DNA of 64,000 nucleotides from Atriophallophorus winterbourni (lineage: Eukaryota > Platyhelminthes > Trematoda > Plagiorchiida > Microphallidae), in contig JACCGJ010023832.1 in the NCBI GenBank assembly GCA_013407085.1, positions 29,573 to 93,572 of the forward strand, written 5' to 3'. A program made the translations under genes and the position numbers. Below the pieces are notes generated by a model. That model ran no database searches and had not been told where the DNA came from. It saw nothing but the letters and a program-made list of their open reading frames with translations. Shown one piece after another: positions 34,498-44,939 of this stretch (position 1 is its first letter; the number at the start of each line of letters is the position of its first letter).

Positions 34498-36774
34498 CAA
34501 GATTAAAACTGTGCTGTTATTTCTAATTCATTCAAATATACAAACAAAATATTACCACATGAGAGTTACCTTAGTAAGCATAATCTAACAGTTAATTAAT
34601 TAATATTTTGTTTACCAGTGTTTCTGCCCATGCTTAGTAAATTCTACTGAAGAACAGATGACCGGTTATGTATGGTCCCTTTAATAGCTCCAGTAAATCT
34701 TGCAACAAAATAATCACTTGTTTTTTAATTGTAAATTTTTGAGACAAATTCTCTCAAATCCGGATTTTCTGGATCTGTTTCAAATCAAATGTGAAGATCG
34801 GTCTTGCAATGATTGGCTTTGCCAATCTTATCAACAGTAACTATCAAGTTCAATTTTGCTCACTGTTTTAAACAAATAACAAAATTTTGCAAATCGTGAT
34901 ATCTATACTAATTTGAGTGAGTGACCGGGTTTATCCTATCATAGTTGCATTCCTTTGAATGACGAACAATTAATTTAACATATTTCAAAGCATTCGTCAT
35001 AATTTCTATCAAAATTATTATTTTATCTGTGTCATCTCTGCTACATGTCCTGTAAGGCTTAATGAAATGTCTGTTAAAGGAATGTAATCCAATAACAAAT
35101 TATAGTACATTGTTTAAACTTAACATACTTTGATGAATACCGATGTTTCGGTAATCATTTTCATAACTTTTTTCTGTTCGATTATGTAAAATTATAAATA
35201 GACTCACATGCAACACTAACAACTTCCGGGAGTTTCGCTGCAATAAAATTCAGTAAAATTGAGATGTCATATAATCAGCACATATCTACCAGAAAAAACG
35301 CTGAATTCGGGAGCATGAAACCGATTTAGTAACGGATAATCGTCTAAAATTAAACTCATTCTAACGCTCAATGATTGTACCTGAGCAGTAGATGTTGGGG
35401 TTAAGATCCACGTGTGTAATTTATATATGCCGAAAGCCTTTGATTGCATAAACCGCAGTAACCTATTGTGAAAGCCTGAACGTTGTGGTATCCGTCCTCG
35501 GTCCAATCTTATTGCACTTCATGCCAATGGCATAAGGCTCTTATCAAATGTGAAATCGTAATGTTCGCGAACGACATTGAAGCGTGGTCCATGATTAGTG
35601 TGAACTACCTCAGAAGGATTCGAAAACTCCGCGGATGATCCCGAGATATCGTATATTCACCATTTCCAAAAGTGTTGCGTATACAACATTAGCAATTGTG
35701 TACAGATTCAATATTCTCTTCAAAGAAACAGTCATTCGTTAACCAAATAACAGAAGGAATTACGTGTTTTATTTTGCAAAAGCATAGTTATAACAAGTGA
35801 CAGCAAATTCTTCTACAGGAAAACACCACATGATAATTATGTGATGCTCTCAAAACACTCAATTTTCAGTATATTAATTACGTATATGGGATCAACTATA
35901 AGGTATTCAGTGCAAGACTGGTCGGTATGGTTTAAAAAGTATTTGCCACTTTGCTAACTATATACAATGGAGCTACTAAACATTTTGCCGGATCCAGACG
36001 GATACTATAGAACGAACGAATATCTACACTTATATTATTTATTGATACACATTGTTGGCTCCATAGGTATTTGACTTCGGTTAACAATATTTTTTCAACC
36101 TTAAATACCCTCTACAATGCTCACGAGGCTCGCAGTAATAGCATGCTCACACCCTTACTCTGAATGTACATGACTCACGACTCAAATGCGCAGCACATGT
36201 TTTGCCGTGTAATGTTGTTATACTTAGAACAGACAATACTATTATGCTGTGCACACCAAATTAAAACCTTATTCAAGAGAATTCGTGTTGCCTTGTCGGC
36301 CATTAACCTGTGCATTTAAGAAAGATATGCATCTTGAGTCCTTCAGTCTATGCGTGTCTCCGATGTGCAAACTAAATCATTTTCTTTAATTTGAAGTTTT
36401 TTCTGATTCTTAACTACTCCGTTAGTAAACAAATCTCATTATGGCTTCTCAAAAATGATTGCTTGTCAAAATAATTGTTCAAATGTAATGATGCGTTTTT
36501 TGTAAATCTTATGCATTTGTATCCAATTGATATAAATTTAGGTTTAGGCGAATATTATGCGGTTTCTTCCTATTAAATTTGTATGCGTTTTATGACTTTT
36601 CGTATATAATGATATTGGTCTTAAAAAACGTTGTTGTTGGATATATCTGGTGTTATTGCAATAAACAACATTTCCAAATATGAGTTTCATTATTGCCACT
36701 TATTGTGATTTGCGACAATTGAGTAGCCACACTGATTAAAACAAAGGATTAGAACAATAATGTAAACTAAAAAG
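34498..36774. repeat. 2.28-kb array, unit 3
   Basis: The third unit, 2277 bp. It is allied to unit 1 in the middle and to unit 2 near its right end. Its open frame carries a nonsense change (Trp to TGA, 35519-35521) not seen in the other units. Confidence 0.95.
35267..35506 (-). pseudogene. Array open frame, unit 3 (interrupted)
   Basis: The same frame as in the other units, but the codon for the tryptophan in MPLAW is TGA, so it is split. The visible ATG frame starts later (MDRGRIPQRSGFHN). C-terminus FSGRYVLII as in units 2 and 4. Confidence 0.3.
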
Positions 36775-39052
36775 CAAGATTGAAACTGTGATGTTATTTC
36801 TAATTCATTCAAATATACAAACAAAATATTACCACGTGAGAGTTACCTTAGTAAGCATAATCTAACAGTTAATTAATTAATATTTTGTTAACCAGTGTTT
36901 CTGCCCATGCTTAGTAAATTCTACTGAAGAACTGATGACCGGTTATGTATGGTCCCTTTAATAGCTCCAGTAAATCTTGCAACAAAATAATCACTTGTTT
37001 TTAATTGTAAATTTTTGAGACAAATTCACTCAAATCCGAATTTATTTGGATCTGTTTCAAATCAAATGTGAAGATCGGTCTTGCAATGATTGGCTTTGCC
37101 AATCTTATCAACAGTAACTATCAAGTTCAATTTTGCTCACTGTTTTAAACAAATAACAAAATTTTGCAAATCGTGATATCTATACTAATTTGAGTGAGTG
37201 ACTGGGTTTATCCTATCATAGTTGCATTCCTTTGAATGACGAACAATTAATTTAACATATTTCAAAGCATTCGTCATAATTTCTATCAAAATTATTATTT
37301 TATCTGTGTCATCTCTGCTACTTGTCCTGTAAGGCTTAATGAAATGTCTGTTAAAGGAATGTAATCCAATAACAAATTATAGTACATTGTTTAAACTTAA
37401 CATACTTTGATGAATAATGATGTTTCGGTAATCATTTTCATAACTTTTTTCTGTTCGATATTGTAAAATTATAAATAGACTCACATGAAACACTAACAAC
37501 TTCCCGGAGTTTCGCTGCAATAAAATTCAGTAAAATTGAGATGTCATATAATCAGCACATATCTACCAGAAAAAACGCTGAATTCGGGAGCATGAAACCG
37601 ATTTAGTAACGGATAATCGTCTAATATTGAACTCATTCTAACGCTCAATGATTGTACCTGAGCAGTAGATGTTGGGGTTAAGATCCACGTGTGTAATTTA
37701 TATATACCGAAAGCCTTTGATTGCATAAAACGCAGTATCCTATTGTGAAAGCCTGAACGTTGTGGTATCCGTCCTCGGTCCAATCTTATTGCACTCCATG
37801 CCGATGGCATGAGGCTCTTATCAAATGTAACATCGTAATGTTTGCGAACGACATTAAAGCGTGGTCCATGCTTAGTGTGAACTACCTCAGAAGGATTCGA
37901 AAACTCCGCGGATGATCCCCAGATATCGTATATTCACCATTTCCAAAAGTGTTGCGTATACAACATTAGCAATTGTGTACAGATTCAATATTCTCTTCAA
38001 AGAAACAGTCATTCTCTAACCAAATAACAGAAGGAATTACGTGTTTTATTTTGCAAAAGCATAGTTATAACAAGTGACTGCAAATTCTTCTACAGGAAAA
38101 CACCACATGATAATTATGTGATGCTCTCAAAACACTCAATTTTCAGTATATTAATTACGTATATGGGATTCACTATAAGGTATTCAGTGCAAGCCTGGTC
38201 GGTATGGTTTAAAAAGTATTTGCCACTTTGCTAACTATATACAAGGGAGCTACTAAACGTTTTGCTGGATACAGACAGATACTATAGAACGAACGAATAT
38301 CTACACTTATATTATTTATTGATACACATTGTTGGCTCCAAGGGTATTTGATTTCGGTTAACAATAATTTTTCAACCTAAATACCCTCTACAATGCTCAC
38401 GGGGCTCGCAGTAATAGCAAGCTCACACCCTTACTCTGAATGTACATGACTCACGACTCAAATGCACAGCACATGTTTTGCCGTGTAATGTTGTTATACT
38501 TAGAACAGACAATACTATTATGCTGTGCACACCAAATTAAAACCTTATTCAAGAGAATTCGTGTTGCCTTGTCGGCCATTAACCTGTGCATTTAAGAAAG
38601 ATATGCATCTTGAGTCCATCAGTCTATGCGTGTCTCCGATGTGCAAACTAAATCATTTTCTTTAATTTGAAGTTTTTTTCTGATTCTTAACTACTCCGTT
38701 AGTAAGCAAATCTCATTATGGCTTCTCAAAAATGATTGCTTGTCAAAATAATTGTTCAAATGTAATGATGTGTTTTTCGTAAATCTTATGCATTTGTATC
38801 CAATTGATATAAATTTAGGTTTAGGTGAATATTATGCGGTTTATTCCTAATAAATTTGTATGCGTTTTATGACTTTACGTATATAATGATATTGGTCTTG
38901 AAAAACGTTGTTGTTGGATATATCTGGTGTTATTGCAATAAACAACATTTCCAAATATGAGTTTCATTATTGCCACTTATTGTGATTTGCGATAATTGAG
39001 TAGCCACACTGATTAAAACAAAGGATTAGAACAATAATGTAAACTAAAAAGC
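36775..39052. repeat. 2.28-kb array, unit 4
   Basis: The last unit, 2278 bp. Its first third is closest to units 1 and 3, its middle to unit 2, and its end to unit 1. It is followed directly by unrelated sequence starting CGTGCCGTG. Confidence 0.95.
37544..37810 (-). CDS. Array open frame, unit 4 (88 codons, doubtful)
   Basis: Intact version of the array frame (MPSAWSAIRLDRGRIPQRSG, FHNRILRFMQSKAFGIYK, FSGRYVLII). It is open upstream to 37933. Differences from units 1-3 are mainly amino-acid-changing. Confidence 0.25.
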   Translation of the reverse strand: MPSAWSAIRLDRGRIPQRSGFHNRILRFMQSKAFGIYKLHTWILTPTSTAQVQSLSVRMSSILDDYPLLNRFHAPEFSVFSGRYVLII

Positions 39053-40035
39053 CGTGCCGTGTCAAGTTTAATGTCCTGAATGAGTAAAACATCAATGAGA
39101 TATGTCTTTACAAATGCGCGATTGTTGAGCGGCAAATTCAATGAACTGCTTCTATTTTGATGAAATATTTACCATGCATCTTCCCTCTAAAACGACCCCG
39201 GCTGAATTCACACTAAACAGAGAGTGATCTAGAATTACCCGACATGGCAAATGTTCGCCACGACCGTGAAACGAGTGGATGGTTAGCCAGAACATTTTGT
39301 GACGTTACATTAGGATTCACACAACGATTTACGGTATACACTCTGTTATTCTCTCTGATTGGTCAAATGCAAAGATTGCGTTGAAGAATTAGCATATGAC
39401 AACACGCAGGGAAATTAGACTTCATCCAACATTCACATAATTTGCATGGCCAATTCTATATTCACTTGTGGATTTCCAATTATTGTTGTCTTTAATTTAT
39501 CGGACACTCCGGAACACTCCCTAAAACGCGTATCTAGTGAGTTGATTAACATTATTCCTGTTCATATCAACATTGTATGTAATACATGATACCCCGGAAC
39601 GATCTACTTCACCGAAAATGTTATAATGACACGCAATAAGCATAACATTGTCAGTGATACATACGAAAGTACAACTAGTCAATTTGTATATCTGTTTCAA
39701 CTAGTAGGAACAATCTATTCTTGAAATCATTTGAACTGATCAATGCCCTGTCTTCAAATGATAATCATCATAATGCGATTTACTGTGATCCGTAACCAGA
39801 AACCTCAATGACCTGCGATAAATTCGGTATACTGACTAACAAAATAAACTGGTTTTTTCAAGATATCTTTTACTACCAATGGCGCGTATCACGCATGAAG
39901 AAGTTCAACCCCGAGATATTCGATCGCATGAGTTATGATCCCGCTGAATAAAAACCAGGAGTTGCAGGCGATTGCAAGTCAGGTTGAAGAACAACAAATG
40001 CATCTGAATCTGCTGGGAAAATAGTCAATTTTTGT
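39053..40035. other. No recognised feature
   Basis: Sequence between the array and the pogo-type relic. If the relic were full length, its transposase C-terminus and second terminal repeat should lie here, but neither is recognisable. Confidence 0.6.
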
Positions 40036-41200
40036 TTATCTGTATTTAGTCCTACAGAACATGCAATATACATCAAAAGCATACCATTCAAACCAATGTT
40101 TCACTGAATAAAATAATTTTCCATTTGATCCATTTGAAAACCGTGAGGTCAACTTCGAACAAAAATGTAACTCCGCCAATAATAAAGTAATTTGCGCAGT
40201 TGATATACAATCTACTGATATAATTGACTGAACAAACACTGTAGTGCGTATAGATGCAGTAGACGCCTCTGTTTTTTCTACGATACGGTTCATGGGGATG
40301 TCAATGGAGAGAGAGACCTCATTCATGTTTGTGATGTGGTCCTTTATGATCTCGTTCTTGCAGTAAGTGCGGAAGATAGCTATTCTTTCATTTTAATCCT
40401 TTGACAGCTGCTGTGAAGTGGTAATTCTTGTGCGGATGGAGAGATGACGCTGTTTAGTAAAACGGAAGCACTACACAGTACCTCCTTGAAATTCGTCTAT
40501 CTTCATATCACGTGCCATCGCTGCTGCCTGAATTCGAATGGAGATTGATGAGAGACTACTACCTGCTCTTCTCTGTTAAGTAATCCACTGCGTAATTTTG
40601 TCCTCTAATTGTGGCCATCTTGCCTTGTTTCCTCGAGAACTCTTATTTGTCTTCTTTACTTGACGCAAGTCATCTTCTTGTTTCCTCTACTGCCGTACCA
40701 TTGATTCATTAATGTTGAATTGCTTCGCAGCTGCTCTATTCCCGTGTTGTACTGCGCGGCTGATGGCCTCAAGTTTTGAAATCCACATCGTATGCATGTC
40801 TCATAACGTGTGCCATTTTGGGGTCTTTATATACCGGAGGTTTAAGCACCGTACGTACCAGGAATAGTGGTTTCGGTGAGTAAACGAGTTTCGTTTTAAT
40901 CGCTGAATAGTTTTTATCTGTTGTTCATTGTTTGACTCTGACCGTAAAACAAGTCTGTCTAGACAGCATAGAAAGCCGACTCTACGAACATCAGTGATTA
41001 TTCTTCTACAATCAAGGGGAGTGACATCGTCACTTACCAAAGTCGTAATAAAACATTTTGACAGATTTTTCAGCGCAGTGTGAACACACACTATTCATAA
41101 ATAAGGCGCACCGGAATATAATGCTAACTGCCGATTTTTCGTACAAATTAGTGTTTTTATTTGCGCCTTTTATTCCAAAAAATACGGTAATAGGAAGGGT
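40036..41200 (-). mobile_element. pogo-type DNA transposon relic (5' part)
   Basis: The minus strand carries the N-terminal half of a pogo/CENP-B-type transposase (40230-40796). Upstream of it at 41100-41195 is a terminal region with GGCGCACCGGAATATA and, in inverted relation, TTGCGCCTTTTATTCC followed by AATACGG. That arrangement resembles the inverted termini I recall for this transposon group. The right-hand catalytic half and the other terminus are missing. The 96-codon minus frame at 40801-41091, between the terminus and the transposase, has no recognisable domain. Confidence 0.8.
40230..40796 (-). pseudogene. pogo/CENP-B-type transposase (DDE superfamily), broken
   Basis: Reading from 40796: a first helix-turn-helix (ISKLEAISRAVQHGNRAAAK, QFNINESMVRQ, stop, RKQEDDLRQVKKTNKSS), then the CENP-B-type second DNA-binding domain (KARWPQLEDKITQWIT, stop, QRRAGSSLSSISIRIQAAAM, ARDMKIDEFQGG). 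Next is CFRFTKQRHLSIRTRITTSQ, and the start of the DDE domain (NMNEVSLSIDIPMNRIVEKT, then STASIRTT). Family members usually have MDE at the first catalytic acid, but here it is MNE, so the catalytic Asp is lost. After SIRTT the usual continuation is absent. At least four in-frame stops. An intact protein would cut and paste the element in the nucleus. The 96-codon frame at 40036-40326 contains the DDE start plus unrelated text. Confidence 0.85.
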
Positions 41201-41429
41201 GAGATAATGACTACTATTTTTATAGCAGGAAATGTTTCCGATGTTGCTGATTACCGAGTCGTTATTCTGTTACCTATGAAAATCAAAATAAATTGAGGGC
41301 CTCAATGCTGTCGCTCTTATATATTGTTTTGAAAGAAATCAGTTACTTTAGAGAACTCATTACAATTTAGAGGGAATTATTCCAGTTCACGGCATTGGAT
41401 GTAAACTATTGGAGGTTGTACAAACCCAA

Positions 41430-42020
41430 TAGCTAAAGGTTGGTAAATCATCCCTGATGCCTCGATTTCTACAAAGAATTAGATGGCGTTAACCACAGAC
41501 CAATAATGCCAACGTTAGACAGAATTGGTTTCACCGAAATTTTGTTGACTTGGCTGAATGACGACATAACCAATTGCGCTACCAATGTAAATGAGGACAG
41601 TGCATTATCGAAACTAATTACAGTAGATAGGGGATTTCCACTATCATAGTTTTTGACCCGATCCTCTATCTGGTTTACATCAATGAAATACCGGATCTTG
41701 TTTATCTGTAGAATATTGTTATTGGCGGAAGACATATGGATGCGGTGTTGCATCTGTAGGCCAGATGACTGTTTACTTCTACAAAAACATATCGAAAATA
41801 TTCACATTCAATCGTTAAAGAACTACCATCCATTTACCTGGAACGCATGACTATTAACTCTGAAACGTGTTAAACTACGTATCTGCTAATACCAACCTAC
41901 TTCCAATGACTCATACGCTGGGAAATAACTGACATTCTAACTTGGACGTGATATTTAGATCAGATTTCACCGTAACAAATATTGATTCCGATAAACCACT
42001 AAACAAACGAAACGTTCCTA
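41430..42020 (+). pseudogene. CR1/jockey-like LINE reverse transcriptase relic 1
   Basis: Pieces of an RT appear in order across two frames. They are LDGVNHRPIMPTLDRIGFTE (after motif A; compare D-R-V-N-H in this clade), LLTWLNDD, and PILYLVYINEIPDLVYL (motif B end, 41660-41710, in the shifted frame). The catalytic box region follows as RILLLAEDIWM (FADD decayed to AEDI), then CRPDDCLLLQKHIENIHIQS, LLTLKRVKLRI, and a later RSDFT segment as in LGVxxRSDFT. Stops and frameshifts are numerous. The 94-codon minus frame at 41469-41753 is its antisense. The element would have encoded a non-LTR retrotransposon ORF2. Confidence 0.8.
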
Positions 42021-42639
42021 TTGTCCTAATGTTTACGTTTTTGCGCCAGTCGCAACCGTGACCGAAATAAATCCGTCAGAAAGTTGAACGACCTGGCGTT
42101 GTGTGAAAAATTAGATTGCACTTGTGTGCTAACTAGACTTTTTCGATCCGAAAATGCATTTGCTTTCTCATTTAAACCACCTGAAATCTAGTCTGGACAA
42201 AAATTTAATATTCGTTTTAAACGAGACCGTGTAACTCAATTAATTTAAAATACGAAGTAGAACTGAAACTTGAATACAGCCACGGGTAAGACCATTGAGT
42301 TTCATACGTTTACAAACACAGCCAATTCATGGCCACAATTTACAACACTGCGTATCGTAAATGTGGAAATGAATAGTAAACCAGTGATTTTTGCAATGAA
42401 AACATCGTCTGGTTTCACTAAATCAGTTAAACAGAACGCCGGTGTTTTTTAGCCAAAATATACGTAGGTTGTTCTGAGATGCATCATTTAACATGATCGA
42501 GCATGCTTCTGTGAAGTATCAATTTTTTGGACAGTTGTAGCGCAAAATTTACGCAAACTAAATGTAAAACAAAAGCAAACCAAGCAAATCGAAGTCATTA
42601 GCAGGGATTGAAAATGCTGTGTGATTACGAGAATACTAT

Positions 42640-43230
42640 TCCTGATATGCACGATAGATTTAGGATTACAGAACGACACTAATATTATTGCATTTACTGA
42701 TAACAAAAATGAATGGGATTTGCAATGCTGATAAATCTGTCTTGCTACAAATCGAACTGAATGATTCAAACTACTGGCGAGCTAAAATAAACCTGTCTTT
42801 GAAAATGAAAACGTCTAACACCGTAAAGTTCGGTCGCGAATCTGGATTTTTCTACCAGTTCAAGAGTGGCGACAAAATCCTGGGATACACTGTATAATAA
42901 AAGATTTAGAGTGTCTGGATAATATTTAGTTAGAAAGGTCTACAATGCGTAGCCGTTCACAAACGCGCGACTGGCAGCAGATATTTTGATGTTTAATCAT
43001 ATACACACAGCTCTATACTATTATACCTGATATTCATCTTTGGAACTTACTCATTTAGTTTTACAAGAATGTTCATAAGAATGTTCAACCAAGGCGGGCA
43101 AAAGCAGGCTATTCTGGTATGTTTATTGACCTTAATACCAACCTCGGTATAATGAAACGTCGGTGAAGGAAAAGAAACTTTAATCGATATCTGTTCGAAA
43201 CGAAGCGCGCAAACTTCTGTCCATTATAAA
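42640..43230 (+). pseudogene. CR1/jockey-like LINE reverse transcriptase relic 2
   Basis: This contains the same RT region as relic 1, so it is a separate copy. Text at 42685-42897 gives NGICNADKSVLLQIELND, YWRAKINLSLKMKTSNTVKF, then GRESGFFYQFKSGDKILGYT. That is the post-FADD region of the clade (W...N..K..VM.FGR...; DKILGYT). The box itself is decayed (FTDN, in a shifted frame). Weaker resemblance continues to about 43230 through the thumb (FIFGTYSFSFTRMF). The 69-codon frame at 42688-42897 is the best surviving piece. The minus frame at 42488-42769 is antisense. Confidence 0.75.
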
Positions 43231-44890
43231 CACGATCAGTCCCAAATGTATTCCAATTGTATCAACAATCTTTAGCTGATATGTATTCATGGCTTGCAAG
43301 ATTTTAATTTATTGAGAAAAAACTGCAATATTATTAAGGATTAATAGCATAGGTAGAAAAACTTTTGTTTGCAATTTATATGACAGTTTTCTGATCCAAT
43401 TTTATTGAAATATCTCGTTTTATTCATTATCGCATTAAGATGATTGTTCACTTATGAAATCTACAAAATATCATCAAGAAAACTCACTTCGACATGTCAT
43501 ATATTTATCTGTTTAAAAGATAAGCGGAATTATATTTTGTGTATGATAAAAAACAAATAAGCTTCGACGTAAAGCACATTACATCCTCAAGATGATTTTA
43601 CCTCGTTCCTATTAGAAAGCGATTTTGAAAGTGAACCCTCCACGCAAATTTGAAAGAAATTGCGTTCGGTAGAAACGTTGAGTTTTATCACGCGAAGACT
43701 GGACATTGCACAAAGAAGAAACCCCAAATCCTGAATCTTTACGTGATGCAATTGTTTGTGTGCATGCCTGAATAATCGAAGAATAATGGTTTTTTGTCCG
43801 TCAGACAGAATAATAGATTCGCATACCGTGATGCTTCATGGACGAAGGTCAGACGAACTCGGTCTAAGCACGCTGCCTGGCAAGTAAGGTTCTTCAGCCG
43901 AAGGCTTCTATTGGAAACACTAAGGGTTCTACGATATAGGCCTTGGCTACCTGGCAATTTCCTTGCCCATGTTGAACCTAGATATTCACAAATAATAATC
44001 AATTCAATTTTGTATCGGTCGTCGCGCTCACCTTGGCGAAAAGTTGCCAATGCTGGGCCTATTTTTCAATCGTTCGAAGCTTCATTCAAATGCCTGCATT
44101 TTAATTCTTATCTTTCAGCATCCAGTGTGATGCGTGAATGATCAGATACATTTCGAACTTCGGCATATCTTAAACTCAAATCTCGTTTTATAAAATCGCG
44201 CACGCAAGCAAGAATACGCGCCATGATTTAACGATTCCTGCGGCAATCAGCCTAACAAACAGCTCATTGCCCACTGCCTGAATTCGTACTCTAACGAATT
44301 TTTTTTATTGCTAGATACAAACACTTATGATCAATCGAAGATACCTGAATAAACTGTATCAGTTTTACAATGATAATTTGTCCGTTGTTTGTATGATTAT
44401 TTTGCTTCCTGCTTAGGTTAAGCGGTTGTTGTTATATTCCCGATTTTGCGTGAAAAAGCTCAAATTTGGAGTAGATTATCATTAAAAGCCTGTGCTCCGA
44501 CTATCAACCTTATTGTATCATAGCTACTTCATAAACTGAGATACAACGGTGCTTATTCGTAGTAACGTCGACAGGTAGTAACACTGGTGTCATTAATGTT
44601 TTCCTGAAAAGCATAATCTGTGAGCTCACCTTCTTCGTTAAGAATATAAATGGCTGGATGCCGCTCAACATTTTTAATTGCTATCCCTTGAGCAGCGTGC
44701 GGTGAAATGCTTTAGCCAAATATCCATCTATCGACTTTTGTTGATAAACGGGTTAACAGAAATAGAATTATTATAAGCCGAATTAAGTTAGTTTGAACCG
44801 ATGGCTCTCTGGATTCCATCACACATACCGTCAACATTTGAAGTAACGCAGCTTCAGATAATGATGATACATTCATTCTTTTGCACATCG
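43231..44890. other. No confident feature
   Basis: A GC-richer patch at 43800-44060 has a minus-strand frame (103 codons, 43739-44050) with ELIIICEYLGSTWARKLPGS. EYLGST resembles the thumb motif of RTE-like RTs, and the strand agrees with the element downstream at 44.9 kb, but nothing else in it matches. It could be a scrap of a LINE. The rest is unassigned. Confidence 0.4.
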
Positions 44891-44896
44891 TCTTGC

Positions 44897-44916
44897 AATA
44901 TATATATATATATGTA
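44897..44916. repeat. Short TA microsatellite
   Basis: About eight AT dinucleotides followed by GTATATT. Confidence 0.9.
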
Positions 44917-44939
44917 TATTAAGTTGGAGTGTAAACTCT

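Larger units (their letters stand above)
29941..39052. repeat. Tandem array of four complete 2.28-kb units
   Basis: Units begin at CAAGATTAAAACTG-like text at 29941, 32219, 34498 and 36775 and are 2278, 2279, 2277 and 2278 bp long. The left flank changes abruptly at 29941 and the right flank changes right after AAACTAAAAAGC at 39052. The array is therefore a whole number of units with the same phase at both ends. Units differ by a few percent. Each has a minus-strand open frame, a perfect GATTGGC-TTT-GCCAATC hairpin and a TACCGA-TGTT-TCGGTA hairpin. The second hairpin is intact in units 1 and 3 and altered in units 2 and 4. No homology to the window's transposons was seen. Confidence 0.97.

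Noticed and set aside
29941..39052. CRISPR-like or classical satellite array
   Set aside because: Units are 2.28 kb without short direct repeats and spacers, and there are only four of them. Neither term fits.
43739..44050. 103-codon minus frame with EYLGST, as a LINE thumb
   Set aside because: Only a six-residue resemblance; neighbouring text does not follow any RT family in the window.
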